NCBI GenBank assembly: GCA_004369085.1
Contig: ML210169.1
Span: forward strand, 181,505 to 245,504
Direction: 5' to 3'
Length of the DNA: 64,000 bases
From: Coprinopsis marcescibilis
Lineage: Eukaryota; Basidiomycota; Agaricomycetes; Agaricales; Psathyrellaceae
How positions within the stretch are numbered: position 1 is the first letter of the stretch; the number at the start of each line of letters is the position of its first letter. Positions 53,546-64,000 of this stretch are shown here, one piece after another. Below the pieces are notes generated by a model. The model did not search any database. It was not told where the DNA came from and was given only the letters and a program-made list of their open reading frames with translations. The translations under genes were made by a program, and so were the position numbers.

Positions 53546-56179
53546 GTCGTTTTTCGGTTTAAACGTTAGAGCTATGCATGTGACGATATGTTTTCCGGAC
53601 TTTATGATTAGTTAGTTAGAAGTTATTAAATGCCTGTGAAGGCTGTAGACTGTAATTATTCAACACTAGTACGCAGGTAATTGCATCCTCTCGTAGTAGG
53701 ACTGAGTCAATAGCCATCATTTGTAGGAGCTATAAATAGTATAACTAAAGTTCACTCTGACAGTGGTTCCGATCTCCGGTTTAATTCGGACGTCTTCACC
53801 AATGGTCCGTGCACTCACATCGACTTTTGCTCCTGACCACATCGCACACTATTGTATAGTCCTCGCGGACTGGATGTCCGCCCCAACAAAGCGTTCGAAG
53901 CATATCTGAAGCTGCTGCGCATTCCTCTTCAGGAATCAGAACGCCCTGATTGAGAAATTCAATTGTCCTTTTGTCGTATCACCTCTTCACAATGTCACCG
54001 TCACTCGACATTGGTGGTGACGGTTCTGTTGCAACGGCTCGGATCTTGGTATCTGCACCCTTCGGGGCGACTTTGCGACGACCATTCTGGGGATGGAAGG
54101 CAGAAGAGGCTGTGAGCAGGGGCACCACCGTGACTGTAGCCACCTTCCAACCACATGGTCGTTTTCCAGAATCTCTAAGGGCTCAGTTTAAGCTCGCCGT
54201 GGTCAGGATTCGATGTATTGCGAGGCTATCTTGGTACGTCGTTACAAAATGTTCTGGAAGCTCTGATTGAGTTGGAACTGAGGTTAAGCTCTTTCTGTTG
54301 CTCTTCTGATGGTCACAGGATCCCAAGGCTCGAGGCGACTTCTGGGATACGACATGAACTTATCGAACGCCAAGCTGAACTTCTATTACCGGAATTCTAT
54401 CGTCATGCTTCAAGTCATGCGCAGTTTGTCGTTGTCTGGCCCTTGTGACGTTCGCGAGGACTTGTTGCTGTCAGTTGTCTCAGGGTACCTGTAAGGGTTT
54501 GCTGTATAATCGCCGGTGAGTATTTTCACCTATCCAATAAATCCGAATTATGCACCACTTGGACATTATGCCGTCCGTCAGGTTGTTGCGTCGTACGCCG
54601 GAACTGGACGCGTTAGCAGTACCCCAACTGTGACAAGAACTGCGGGGTGCCTGATCAAACTCGAGGTAAAGTTTCCCGTTCATGGGACGCTTTAGTCACT
54701 GCTGAGCTTCGGGTATCACAGATCATAGTTTCTTTGTTCGATCATCACATTGTTTGTTGGGCGTTCAAAACGCTCGAGAACTGCACTACGGTGAACGGAT
54801 GTCCTTTCATGGCGTTTGGTTACGCGATTTTTGGTCTCGAGCTTCTGTCCGAAACCCGAACCCGATAGCAAGCGCGTTCGTTTGACAGGCTTGGGGATTT
54901 TTTGGAGGATGTCGGAACGGAGGAAGCACTTCTGATCTCGCAGCCTAGGTCTTTGGACCTTTTGGCAAAGCCTTTGTACCACCCTTGGATCCCTGTATTC
55001 GAAATCCGTGTCGAACGTTCGATTCGGCTCCTCCTTGCATATTCCGAAGGGTCGAAAAGTGGGATGTGATGGATATAGCGCCAATACAGCGCATCCAAGA
55101 AAGAGAATTCTTTCGCGAACGGAAGTAAAAATTTCTGACACATTTATTCTTGTCCTTTTGTCTTCTTTCATCTCTTCCCTAGCGATAGCCCTAGGGCGCC
55201 GGTGAAATGACAACATCTTGTAACACGCCATTCAGCATGGATTTCGAGAATTCAGGAAACAACAGTTTTCTTCCGTTCCCCGAAGCTGGATTTACTTCCA
55301 TCGATCAGACAGGGCGGACTGAAATGGTAGCATTGGGCCAAGGGAGATGTTGCGATGTTTCGAAGGGTGAGTGCATATGGCAGGTCCGCTCCCTTCGTCG
55401 GCTACCTGTGTGCAACCCTGTGCAACCTCGGAACAAATGTAATGCGCACTTGTTGGGATGTTGGAACGACTTCACAAGAATGTATGTTTATGGTAAACCC
55501 GTTCCTGGACGCGCTCGGGGGTTGTGATAATTTGGGATTTAGCTTATCGCGAATCGTATCAAGGTATTGGGTTTAGCTCGATTTTGGTAAAGGTGAAACT
55601 CAGGAGTGGTAACATAACGCCGATATGCTGGCGAATTTGTGCTTCTTGGGTGCGGTTGGAGGAAACCGGGTGTGTCGTGGTTATCTATCTTCTTATTCAT
55701 TTGCTCAGGCAGTATTCCGAACACAAAACGCGTGTCTAACAGTAAAGTAAGACCATATGAAGGACAACAAGTACGAGAAATAGTAGAACATTCAAGAGAT
55801 GCAGCGCAAGGGCGGGAAGATAGGAGGGAAATCCAATTGGGGAAGCCTAGGCTCAGGTGACGTCAAGGGCGAAAAGTACGCGAAATCCGAGCGACCGAAG
55901 GGGCGTTTCGTACACAATTCCTCCTTGCGGATTTGATAAGATTATGGACAATAAAAGTACTTTAAAAGTGATCGATTGATCATATGTTGTGAATTCGCAA
56001 TTTGTGACATAGTATTAGAAGGGCGTCCAGTTCTTTCCGTCTTCACCCATTACCTCGTTCTTCCTCTCTCTTTTCTACCCTTCTCTCATTGTGAGTAGGT
56101 TTCTCCTCATCGTTGAATCCCTGTGTTGACGACGAGCAGAGCGACGACGAAGACGCGCCGTGATCGAAAATAGTGAACC
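53546..56179. other. 2.6 kb without a recognised gene
   Basis: Holds two frames of note. One on the plus strand opens at about 53992 with MSPSLDIGGDGSVATARILV. A minus-strand frame at 55231-54716 has 171 codons, rich in Arg/Lys (DILQKIPKPVKRTRLL). Neither shows a known domain, a spliced partner or start context strong enough to call. The last 150 bases are C/T-rich leader for glycogen phosphorylase. Confidence 0.4.
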
Positions 56180-59100
56180 ATGACCTCGACGATCGATCCC
56201 AAGACGATTGGGCGACCTATTCGTCCTCGTCGCCACGTTAGGACTCTCACAGGTGCGCGCATATCTACCTCATGCTCGTCGAATTTCTCAACCATTTCTA
56301 CTTTTACGCAGGCTACCTCCCCGAGACTGACGCTGCGGGCAAGGAGCAATGGCCCAGGGGCGAAGAGGAAGTTTGGCGCGCCGGTATTCGGGGCCTTGAT
56401 AAGAGTGCGTCCGATGTTGTTTGGTAGGCTGAACAGCGAGCTGAGATTGAATTGTGCTCTTTCTCGCTGCCACCACCATCTAGCCGTTGACGATATCACT
56501 AAATCTGTGGTCAACCATGTCCAGACCTCGTTGGCCAGGCAGGCTTATAACATTGGTACGTATGCAGTGTGCTTGTTCATTCGCTGTTGTTGATAGTCGT
56601 CGTCCAGATGACCTGGGTGCATACCAGGCCGCCGCCTTGTCTGTCAGGGACAACCTCCTAGTCAATTGGAACGAGACCCAGCTCAATTATACGAAAAAGA
56701 ACCCCAAGCGTGCTTATTACCTCTCTCTGGAGTTCTTGATGGGTCGTACTCTCGACAATGCTGTATGTTCATGCATCTGACATTACTTTCGAACGCATAT
56801 ACTCAACCTTTTCTCGCCTTTGCAGCTTCTTAACTTGGGCCTCAAGGATGAATACAAAGATGGTGTCCAAAAGCTCGGCTTCAGCATCGAAGACATTCTC
56901 GACAAGGAGCGAGACGCGGCTCTTGGAAACGGTGGTCTTGGACGATTGGCTGCTTGTTACCTTGATTCTGGATCATCGACCGAGCTCCCGCTTTGGGGCT
57001 ATGGTCTCAGGTACAAGTACGGTATCTTCCAGCAGCTCATCTCGCCCGAGGGTAACCAGCTCGAGGTGAGCGATATTCACAATCGTTAGTTGTTATTTCT
57101 GGTCTAACGGCGTTATAGGCTCCCGATCCATGGTTGGACAACCAGAACCCCTGGGAGGTAAGATTCCCTTCGTTTCTTTCTCTCCATTTTGTCGTGTCCT
57201 TCACAATACCCTGTTCTATTCGTGCGCATATATGACCTAACTAACAGAATTCGCGTCTTTTCCGTCATACTTTTCACCCCTATATTTTCACACTCGTCAT
57301 CTCCCTGTTATCTGCGTCATACTCGTTATATCTCCCATTTATCCGCGTCATTCATGATCTCATCTTAATTCTTATGCCCTCACTCTGACTCTCAACCCTC
57401 ACAGTTACCCCGTCTAGACGTGACCTACGAGATCCGTTTCTACGGCAGGTCTGAGCGATCGCACGACGGTAGCGGACGCGCCGTGTGGGCTGGTGGACAG
57501 GAAGTCGTGGCTGTCGCGTACGATGTTATGATCCCTGGATATGGTACCAAGACTACAAACAACTTGCGACTTTGGGAGAGTAGGAGTAAGCGAGGATTCG
57601 ATCTGAACTCCTTCAATGGTAAGTGCTTCTCTGTTCTGAAAATTGTGGTTCTAATCATTTTCATTTAGCTGGAAACTATGAGGGGGCCGTGGAATCATCC
57701 AACTCGGCCGATGCTATCACCTCTGTGCTTTACCCTAACGATCATACGTATGTGGATTATCACCCATTTGCTCGTCTTTTCACTAAATCTGACACATTTG
57801 TCTCTTTTAGCTCCTGTGCGTGCGAATAATCTAAGAGATTTGTACTTTTTGCTTACTCCTCCCTCACAACAGTCGGAAAGGAGCTTCGTTTGAAGCAACA
57901 ATAGTGAGCATTATATGCCAGTAGGGGCCATTTTATCTGAGGCTAATGTCCTATTGCTTAGCTTCTGGACCGCAGCTAGCTTGGCTGACATCATGCGTCG
58001 TTTCAAGAACCAGAACAAGCCTTTGGCTCAGTTCCCTGACTGTGAGTCGCCATTCAAAATACCTGGACTACCCGGACATCGACTGACAATTCATTTCCTT
58101 ATTGTTTAGTCGTTGCCATTCAATTGAACGATGTAAGACTTCATATGCACTCTGTAGAGGTCTCCTGATCTGATGTTCCCCGCTTAGACCCACCCAACGC
58201 TCGCCATCCCTGAGCTTATGCGTATCCTTATCGACGAAGAGGACCTCACCTGGGACCAAGCCTGGACCATCGTCACCAACACCTTCTTCTACACCAACCA
58301 CACCGTCTTGCCCGTAAGTCTTGTGTATCCATCTACAGGTCTCTCAGGTTAATTTGTCGAGATAGGAAGCACTCGAGAAGTGGCCCGTCCCCCTCCTTGA
58401 ACACGTCCTGCCCAGGCACCTGCAGATCATTTACGATATCGTGAGTACTCGAGTCCTTTTAATGCCACGAGATAACGTCGCTGACCACTTTCGTTGTAGA
58501 ATCTGTATGTTGTCCGTTAACCTCAAAGGTAGCCAGAACTCACCTGCTTTTCATTCCAGATTCTTTTTGCAAGCTGTCGAGAAGAAGTATCCAGGAGACA
58601 GAGAACGCTTAGCCAGGATGTCGCTGATTGAAGGTGAGCAGCTAATTTATTATGTGGTAGTGCCCTCAAGGCTGACATACGCGATAGAGGGACAACCTAA
58701 GCAGGTGCGAATGGCCCATCTGGCTGCCATTGGAAGCCGCAAGGTCAACGGTGTCGCCGAGCTCCACAGTGACCTCGTCAGGACGACCATTCTGAAGGAT
58801 TTCGTCGAATTTGAGGGATTAAGCAAGTACTCCAACGTCACCAATGGTATTACTCCTCGTCGCTGGCTGGACCAATGCAACCCAGAGCTCAGCGCTTTGA
58901 TCACCAAGACTCTGGCTGTTGACAAGAACGTGTGGCTCAAGGACCTGAAACTCCTCAAGGGCCTTATTCCACATGCAGAAGATGCAGACTTTAGGAAGGC
59001 GTGGGCTGCCATCAAGCAGAGGAACAAGGAGAGGCTTGCTGCGCACGTGCAAAGCACGCTCGGATTGACAGTGAGGACGGATGCCATGTTTGATGTCCAG

Positions 59101-60380
59101 ATTAAGGTGGGTTTTGTCTAATATTGTATCAATGCGTGCTGATGCTTTTTTTTTTTTTGACTTGCTAGCGTATCCATGAGTACAAGGTACGGGTTTCGGT
59201 TTGGTGAGCATGAATGTGTCGCTGATTGCCTCTTAGCGTCAAACTTTAAACATTCTCGGTGTTATCCACGTGAGTTTCTCTGTCTTTGTTTAATTGACTG
59301 ATTATAACTTGGATTGTAGCGTTATCTCACTCTCAAGGTTATGACCCCCGAAGAGAAGGCGAAGGTCAACCCTCGCGTCGTGTTCTTCGCTGGCAAGGCC
59401 GCCCCTGCGTGTATGTTTCCAGAATCTTCTTTGACGATTCGTGCTGATTAGAGCTCTTCCAGACTATATTGCCAAATTGGTATGAATCATGCCCATAGAC
59501 GTCACATCGTTCCTAACCCTTTCACCAGACCATCCGCCTCATTGTCAATGTCGCCAAGGTCATCAATGGGGATCCCGATACCAAGGACTACCTCCAACTC
59601 TACTTCTTGCCCGACTACTCTGTCTCTCTCGCAGAAGTCTTGATCCCCGCTAGCGATATCAGCCAGCATATCTCGACTGCTGGTACTGAGGCTAGTGGAA
59701 CGAGTAACATGAAGTTCTGCTTGAACGGAGGGTTGTTGTTGGGTACCGTTGACGGTGCCAACATTGAGATTGCCGAGGAGGTTGGCGAGAGCAACGTCTG
59801 TGAGTGACTTTCCGCCAATGTGAGCGACGCAATACTGAAGATTGGTATCTGTAGTCTTCTTTGGACACTTGACTCCGTAAGTTGATTTAACGTGTTTCCT
59901 GGTTCCGTGGCTGATGGTCATCTAGCGCGGTCGAGGATCTGAGGTATCAACATTTGTACCACCCTGTGCCGATTGAGGAGAAGTGCCCCGCTCTTGCGAA
60001 CGTGCTGAACCAGATCTCGTCTGGCTTGTTTGGCAATGATGATATCTATGAGCCGTATGTGTTCCCTTGTCCGGTTGACCAGAGTACTGATTATGGACCA
60101 GGCTCTTGAACACAATCCGCCAAAACGACTACTACCTGCTGAGCGACGATTTCGATTCGTACATTGCTGCGCTCGCGATGGTTGATGAGGCGTATCAAGA
60201 TAAGGAGGAGTGGATCAAGAAGTCGATCAACACCACCGCCAATGTGGGTTCATTGCTACTTTTATTGGGGTGTGTTGCTGACCATATTGCGTGCTGTAGA
60301 TGGGCAAGTTCAGCTCGGATCGTGCGATTTTGGAGTACGCAGAGTCGTTCTGGAATATCGAGCCAACTCCGTTCAAGTAG
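56180..60380 (+). CDS. GPH1: glycogen phosphorylase
   Basis: Cytosolic enzyme releasing glucose-1-phosphate from glycogen with pyridoxal phosphate. I traced 26 exons summing to 2607 nt (868 aa), all in phase. Motifs: [110 protein letters not shown], and the PLP-lysine site [15 protein letters not shown] (canonical form ASGTGNMKF; here Ser replaces the second Gly). The protein ends [11 protein letters not shown], near the family length. Very small exons: 57811..57815 and 58500..58504 (5 nt each), 59463..59479 (17 nt), 59169..59186 (18 nt). The intron at 57158..57404 (247 nt) is unusually long. The N-terminal [20 protein letters not shown] may hold the regulatory phosphosite, by analogy with yeast. 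No broken motif. Confidence 0.95.
57811..57815 (+). other. predicted 5-nt microexon of GPH1
   Basis: CTCCT, flanked by TCTCTTTTAG and GTGCGTGCG. With flanking introns of 63 nt (57748..57810) and 57 nt (57816..57872), it joins NDHT to GKELRLKQQ as NDHTSFGKELR and restores the frame. Skipping it leaves the frame out of register. Confidence 0.75.
58500..58504 (+). other. second predicted 5-nt microexon of GPH1
   Basis: AATCT, between TTCGTTGTAG and GTATGTTG. Flanking introns are 58441..58499 and 58505..58559. The join gives [20 protein letters not shown], the expected conserved sequence; no alternative join in the interval keeps both the frame and the NLFFL segment. Confidence 0.75.
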
Positions 60381-61384
60381 GCTGAAGACTCGGCGACGGG
60401 TGTGCGTGATATAGACGATGTGCAGGTGTTGAACATGATTTTACTCTCCTTGCTCCTTGTTTCTGATTCTAAAATTGGGATACCCCTTTGTACCATAAAC
60501 GATTTAGACATGGCTGTTGTGAATACGATCCCGGACTTTTCTCTCGATACGACAAGGAATTATGCATCAACTATGTGTGGTCAGGCGGAAGCAAATGAGT
60601 CTGTCAGAGTCCGCGAATGCTTATTAGAGACTATGTCACGTCCTGGGTCGCGGTCTAACAATGTGTCAAGACGCGAGGAGCCATTCCACGAAAATGAGGA
60701 TTGTGTTCCCACTTGCCGCGCATGGAGGAGTAGTCTACATGCAAGGATAGAGTGAACTCCACCTTGGTCCAGAACTTCCTGTGTGCACGTCTGAGAAAGG
60801 GAAAAGAAAAGGAGTTCGGCTTACACTGCGATTTCCGTATAAAAGTACCGCATCGCCTAGGGACCGTTCTATTTAATGTATCTTCCGCACCTGAGTCAGG
60901 TCGGCAGAGTGAGAGTACACATGGACTGGGATAAATACCTCAGGTGGTATCGCCAGTGAATTGAAAGGTACTCACGTATACACGCCACTCAATTCGTCGG
61001 ATGGATATGCATATGTGCTGCAGATGCAACCAATTACACCGAGGATATTGTGCCAATCAAGACTTTCACTTGACCACTCGTGGTTGCGAATCTGATTCCC
61101 GATCATATTTGTTTATCATCGATTTTTGTTGAGCAACTTCGTCAGGCCTCCGGCATCCCCACATGTACTTGATACATGCTTTTAGAGGCCCCGAAAGGAC
61201 GGAAATGTGGGTTCTACTGACACTGGATCCTTTACCGGCCGAGAGAATTGCTCCGGCATGTGCAGAAGCACGACTCCAAATAGCCGAATAGCCCGAATTA
61301 AGCGCCCGCGAGTGCTAACTCGACCATTTTGTCAATAAAACGCGATCGTAAGCCATGACGGTGATACATGTCTACCTAGTTAAT
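60381..61384. other. convergent interval, no gene seen
   Basis: Between the 3' ends of glycogen phosphorylase (plus) and DUF6533 copy 6 (minus). A plus-strand frame at 60402-60755 continues past the phosphorylase stop but has no features of a protein family. Confidence 0.45.
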
Positions 61385-63213
61385 CTACCAATCTATTCCA
61401 ACCTCCTGTGCCCCCTGTACTGTTAAAGAGGTATTTGATGCAAATCGTATTGGCTCCATGCCGTAACTCATTAGCTGAGTTTGAGCGATATAGTGGTCTG
61501 CGACGACATCTCTTCTGGAGACTTTGCGCGTATGCAAGAGCAGTCTGCATGCAAGTATTGCATGAGCTACACCTTGAGATCTGTGAGTGCGCATTGTAAA
61601 TCAAGTACACACGTCGATTTACAAGTGGGACATACTCCGCGAAGACAAGTTGGATGGGTCGCTGTCCATATGGCATAAACGTCAAATCACCAATCTCGAT
61701 TTCAGATAGACTATCAACCCACATTTCAAGAATGTAGACAGCGACTATGTTGATAACTGCAATAGCTATAAAGGACATTGAAGCTGCGACCAAGCTTAGG
61801 AAGCTGAGATCTACTCACTGGCTAAGGATACGAAATACAGGAGGCCATCTCGAAACACCATGGATTGAAAACTTCCACGGGAGCCCCCACGAAATCTTCT
61901 GAGGCTGATCCAGCTCGTGATGATGAGGAGGACTTTGGCGGTGACATTGTCAACGTCAGATTATGTCTATCTAAAAGCTGAGCCTGGTGGTGTACTCACT
62001 CACGCCACTGATAACGTAAAGCACAAAAATCATCGAAATTAAGAGGTTATCTGTTGACTTCTCCCGCAGGGATGTCGATGACGCGAAACAACCCGTGTAG
62101 ATTGAATATTCGGGGGGAATAGTGACTGCAGAGGAAAGTAAGCTTGAAGAACCCAGAGGTCGTTGATACTTATAGCAATAGAATTCTAGTAGATACTCAC
62201 ATTCTGTAGTTCTCAAGAGTGCCACTACAATGGCAACCTGAGTTCCATGGATAACCTTCAGATTGGCAGGTGAGCAGGACAGTCAACCTCAGGGTCTGTC
62301 AATTGCTTGGTACTTACTACAAACTGTAGAATGAGATATATCAATGCTATCCGCTGGCGCCCGGCGATTGCATAAACCCGAATGAAGAATATGGCTTTGA
62401 GATGTGGTCGTGAAACAGAGCTGGGCAACAATAATACAAGGCTCCCACCTTCGGCAAAGAAGATGGATACCACTGTCATCACTATATGCAGTAGACATAG
62501 TCAGAGCCGGATGCGAGTGAGAGGATGCTTTTAACGCTCACAACAGCTCAAAGAGAAAAAAACGTGGCAGGTCTGAATAAGAATAAATGTTTGTTGAATG
62601 TTATGTCAGGATAAATGAAACTGGTCGCACCTGAGGCGTCAATGGTGGATCTTGCACTGTGATGACTGCGAGACGATACTGTGTCAGATACCCTTAATTG
62701 CGTATGATGCTAGAAAATTGGACAGACATAGAGAAAAGAATATGGGGCTGATAAATGCAGAATAACGAGTCATAAGGAATAGTGCTTTGACAAGACTCCA
62801 TTTCGACCGCCAGATGTAATTTATCTAGAAAGTTGGTGACTGAGTCGGACCGTTCCCCACAAAGGCCAAAGAAAGATAAACTGCCGGAAGCTGACCTCGA
62901 CAGATAGAGTCTGAATGTAGTCCACCAACTAGCAAGACATCAGTTCACTGACTTGACCTTGCAAAGAACAAGCCATTGCTATCGGGCCTCGGCTTACCAG
63001 AATTGTCCCAAGCACAACTATATCCAAGGTTAACAACGGTGAGGAGAAAAATTCCTTGACAGACTCACTTTGCATAGTCTAGACCCGCGGAAGCGTATGG
63101 AACCAGTGAGAGGGTCACTCCATTGACGTATGACTCACCTGCTCGTCCCTCTTTTCCGTGATAAGCTGAGCAACCGAAACACCTAAGAGTTGCGCTGCCT
63201 CCTCCAGAGCCAT
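61385..63213 (-). CDS. DUF6533-type multi-pass membrane protein (copy 6)
   Basis: Starts MALEEAAQLLGVSVAQLITE at 63213, first donor after KRDEQ. An exon ending DYIQTLSVE precedes the core INYIWRSKWSLVKALFLMTR, then YSAFISPIFFSL (about 62822-62727). Hydrophobic exons follow near 62500-62350 (FFAEGGSLVLLLPSSV), 62200-61980 and 61800-61700. The last exon reads RSQGVAHAILACRLLLHTRK and ends QGAQEVGIDW at 61385. It is on the opposite strand to copies 3-5, separated from them by GPH1. Middle joins were not all traced. Function is unknown. Confidence 0.62.
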
Positions 63214-64000
63214 CGATCAAGCAGTAAAAGGCTGTCAGTTAAAGAGACTAGTCATCAATGGGGAGAGTGCTCAGTTGGGGTGGGGGCACAGTGGAATCTT
63301 CCTGTTACTTAGACAAAGACTTCGCCATCACATTGAAGCCAGGATCCGCAGTGATCAAAATCGCAGCAATTATTTCGACGTCTTAATACACTGGAGTAGG
63401 CTGACATCGGAGTTTGACGATAAACATCGCCATTGAGACACAGATGTATGAATAAGCCCTGAAACCCGAAAGGGTCAGTCGTTATGTAAAACGTATTGAG
63501 CTTCTCAAGTTCCAAGTTGTCAGTTATCAAGGCGGCTGAGTTTTAGCCGGGATGGAGACTGGAGTATCATATAGGATCATCATGATTAGCTATACTACTT
63601 ACCCACCCACTGGTCTCGAAGTTAACAAGGTTCCCGACTAAGCAAATACAAAGGGCGGTGACACGAGTCGACCCCATTTCGCAGCTGCATCAAGTTTAAC
63701 AAGATTTGTAACAATGCAGTGTGCACATCAAAGTATTTTGCGGCTGCGACGCTGCGCTGCGTACACATCGGCTAATCAGTCTATTGTACATATAATACAA
63801 CTTTCAAGTGTTCATTCCATATGCCTAGCCAGGGTAATAAGTCCGCGATTTCCCATTTCCAAGCTCTTGAAGCGCAAACTCCTGCACCGCCGGTGCGAAA
63901 ATAACAGGTTCAAGTGTCGTAGGGGTTTCGTGATAATGAACCGGGCGTGGCCTGTTTTCAGACTCGATCAGACTTTTATTCCCAGTTTCGCGCAAATGGA
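63214..64000. other. right edge, no gene seen
   Basis: Promoter region of DUF6533 copy 6. A minus-strand frame at 63530-63309 shows no domain. Any gene starting near the edge is not recognisable from what is present. Confidence 0.4.

Overview
The window is nuclear DNA of a filamentous basidiomycete, almost certainly an Agaricomycete. Genes are dense on both strands and split by many 48-70 nt GT-AG introns. The gene families (DUF6533 membrane proteins, a CYP63-like P450, a homeodomain plus C2H2 STE12, and leaderless single-pass proteins opening with MPxxDD) are typical of mushroom-forming fungi. I saw no rRNA, convincing tRNA, CRISPR array or transposon. Exon joins were worked out by hand from splice signals, reading phase and family conservation.

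Left part (1-16 kb). The 5' end of a 3-ketodihydrosphingosine reductase gene runs off the left edge. It is followed by a DUF6533 membrane protein (minus), a STE7/Fuz7-type MAP kinase kinase (minus), a divergent WD40 protein resembling the proteasome chaperone Rpn14/PAAF1 (plus), 4.6 kb without a supportable gene, and a large STE12 transcription factor (plus). The MAPKK and STE12 belong to the same pheromone/filamentation cascade in other fungi and lie about 7 kb apart.

Middle part (16-31 kb). This is a membrane-protein neighbourhood: a Ser/Pro-rich single-pass protein, a second DUF6533 protein, a 170-residue signal-anchor protein, three tandem paralogues (A, B, C) and a four-TM MARVEL-like protein. 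A, B and C each have a leaderless beta-sandwich-like ectodomain, a Pro-rich stalk, one TM segment and a cytosolic tail ending in APPAYT. They share intron positions, and a near-identical promoter element (GACAGATGSCATC) lies 163-225 bp upstream of each start. This is the best candidate for an undescribed system.

Right part (31-64 kb). A CYP63-like P450 (minus), the TFIIIC subunit TFC4/Sfc4 (plus) and a full-length ABCC transporter (plus) come first. Between the P450 and TFC4 lies a decayed duplicate of the TFC4 promoter and first exon. Three tandem DUF6533 genes (plus), a 2.6 kb stretch without a recognised gene, glycogen phosphorylase (plus, 26 exons with two predicted 5-nt microexons) and a sixth DUF6533 gene (minus) complete the window.
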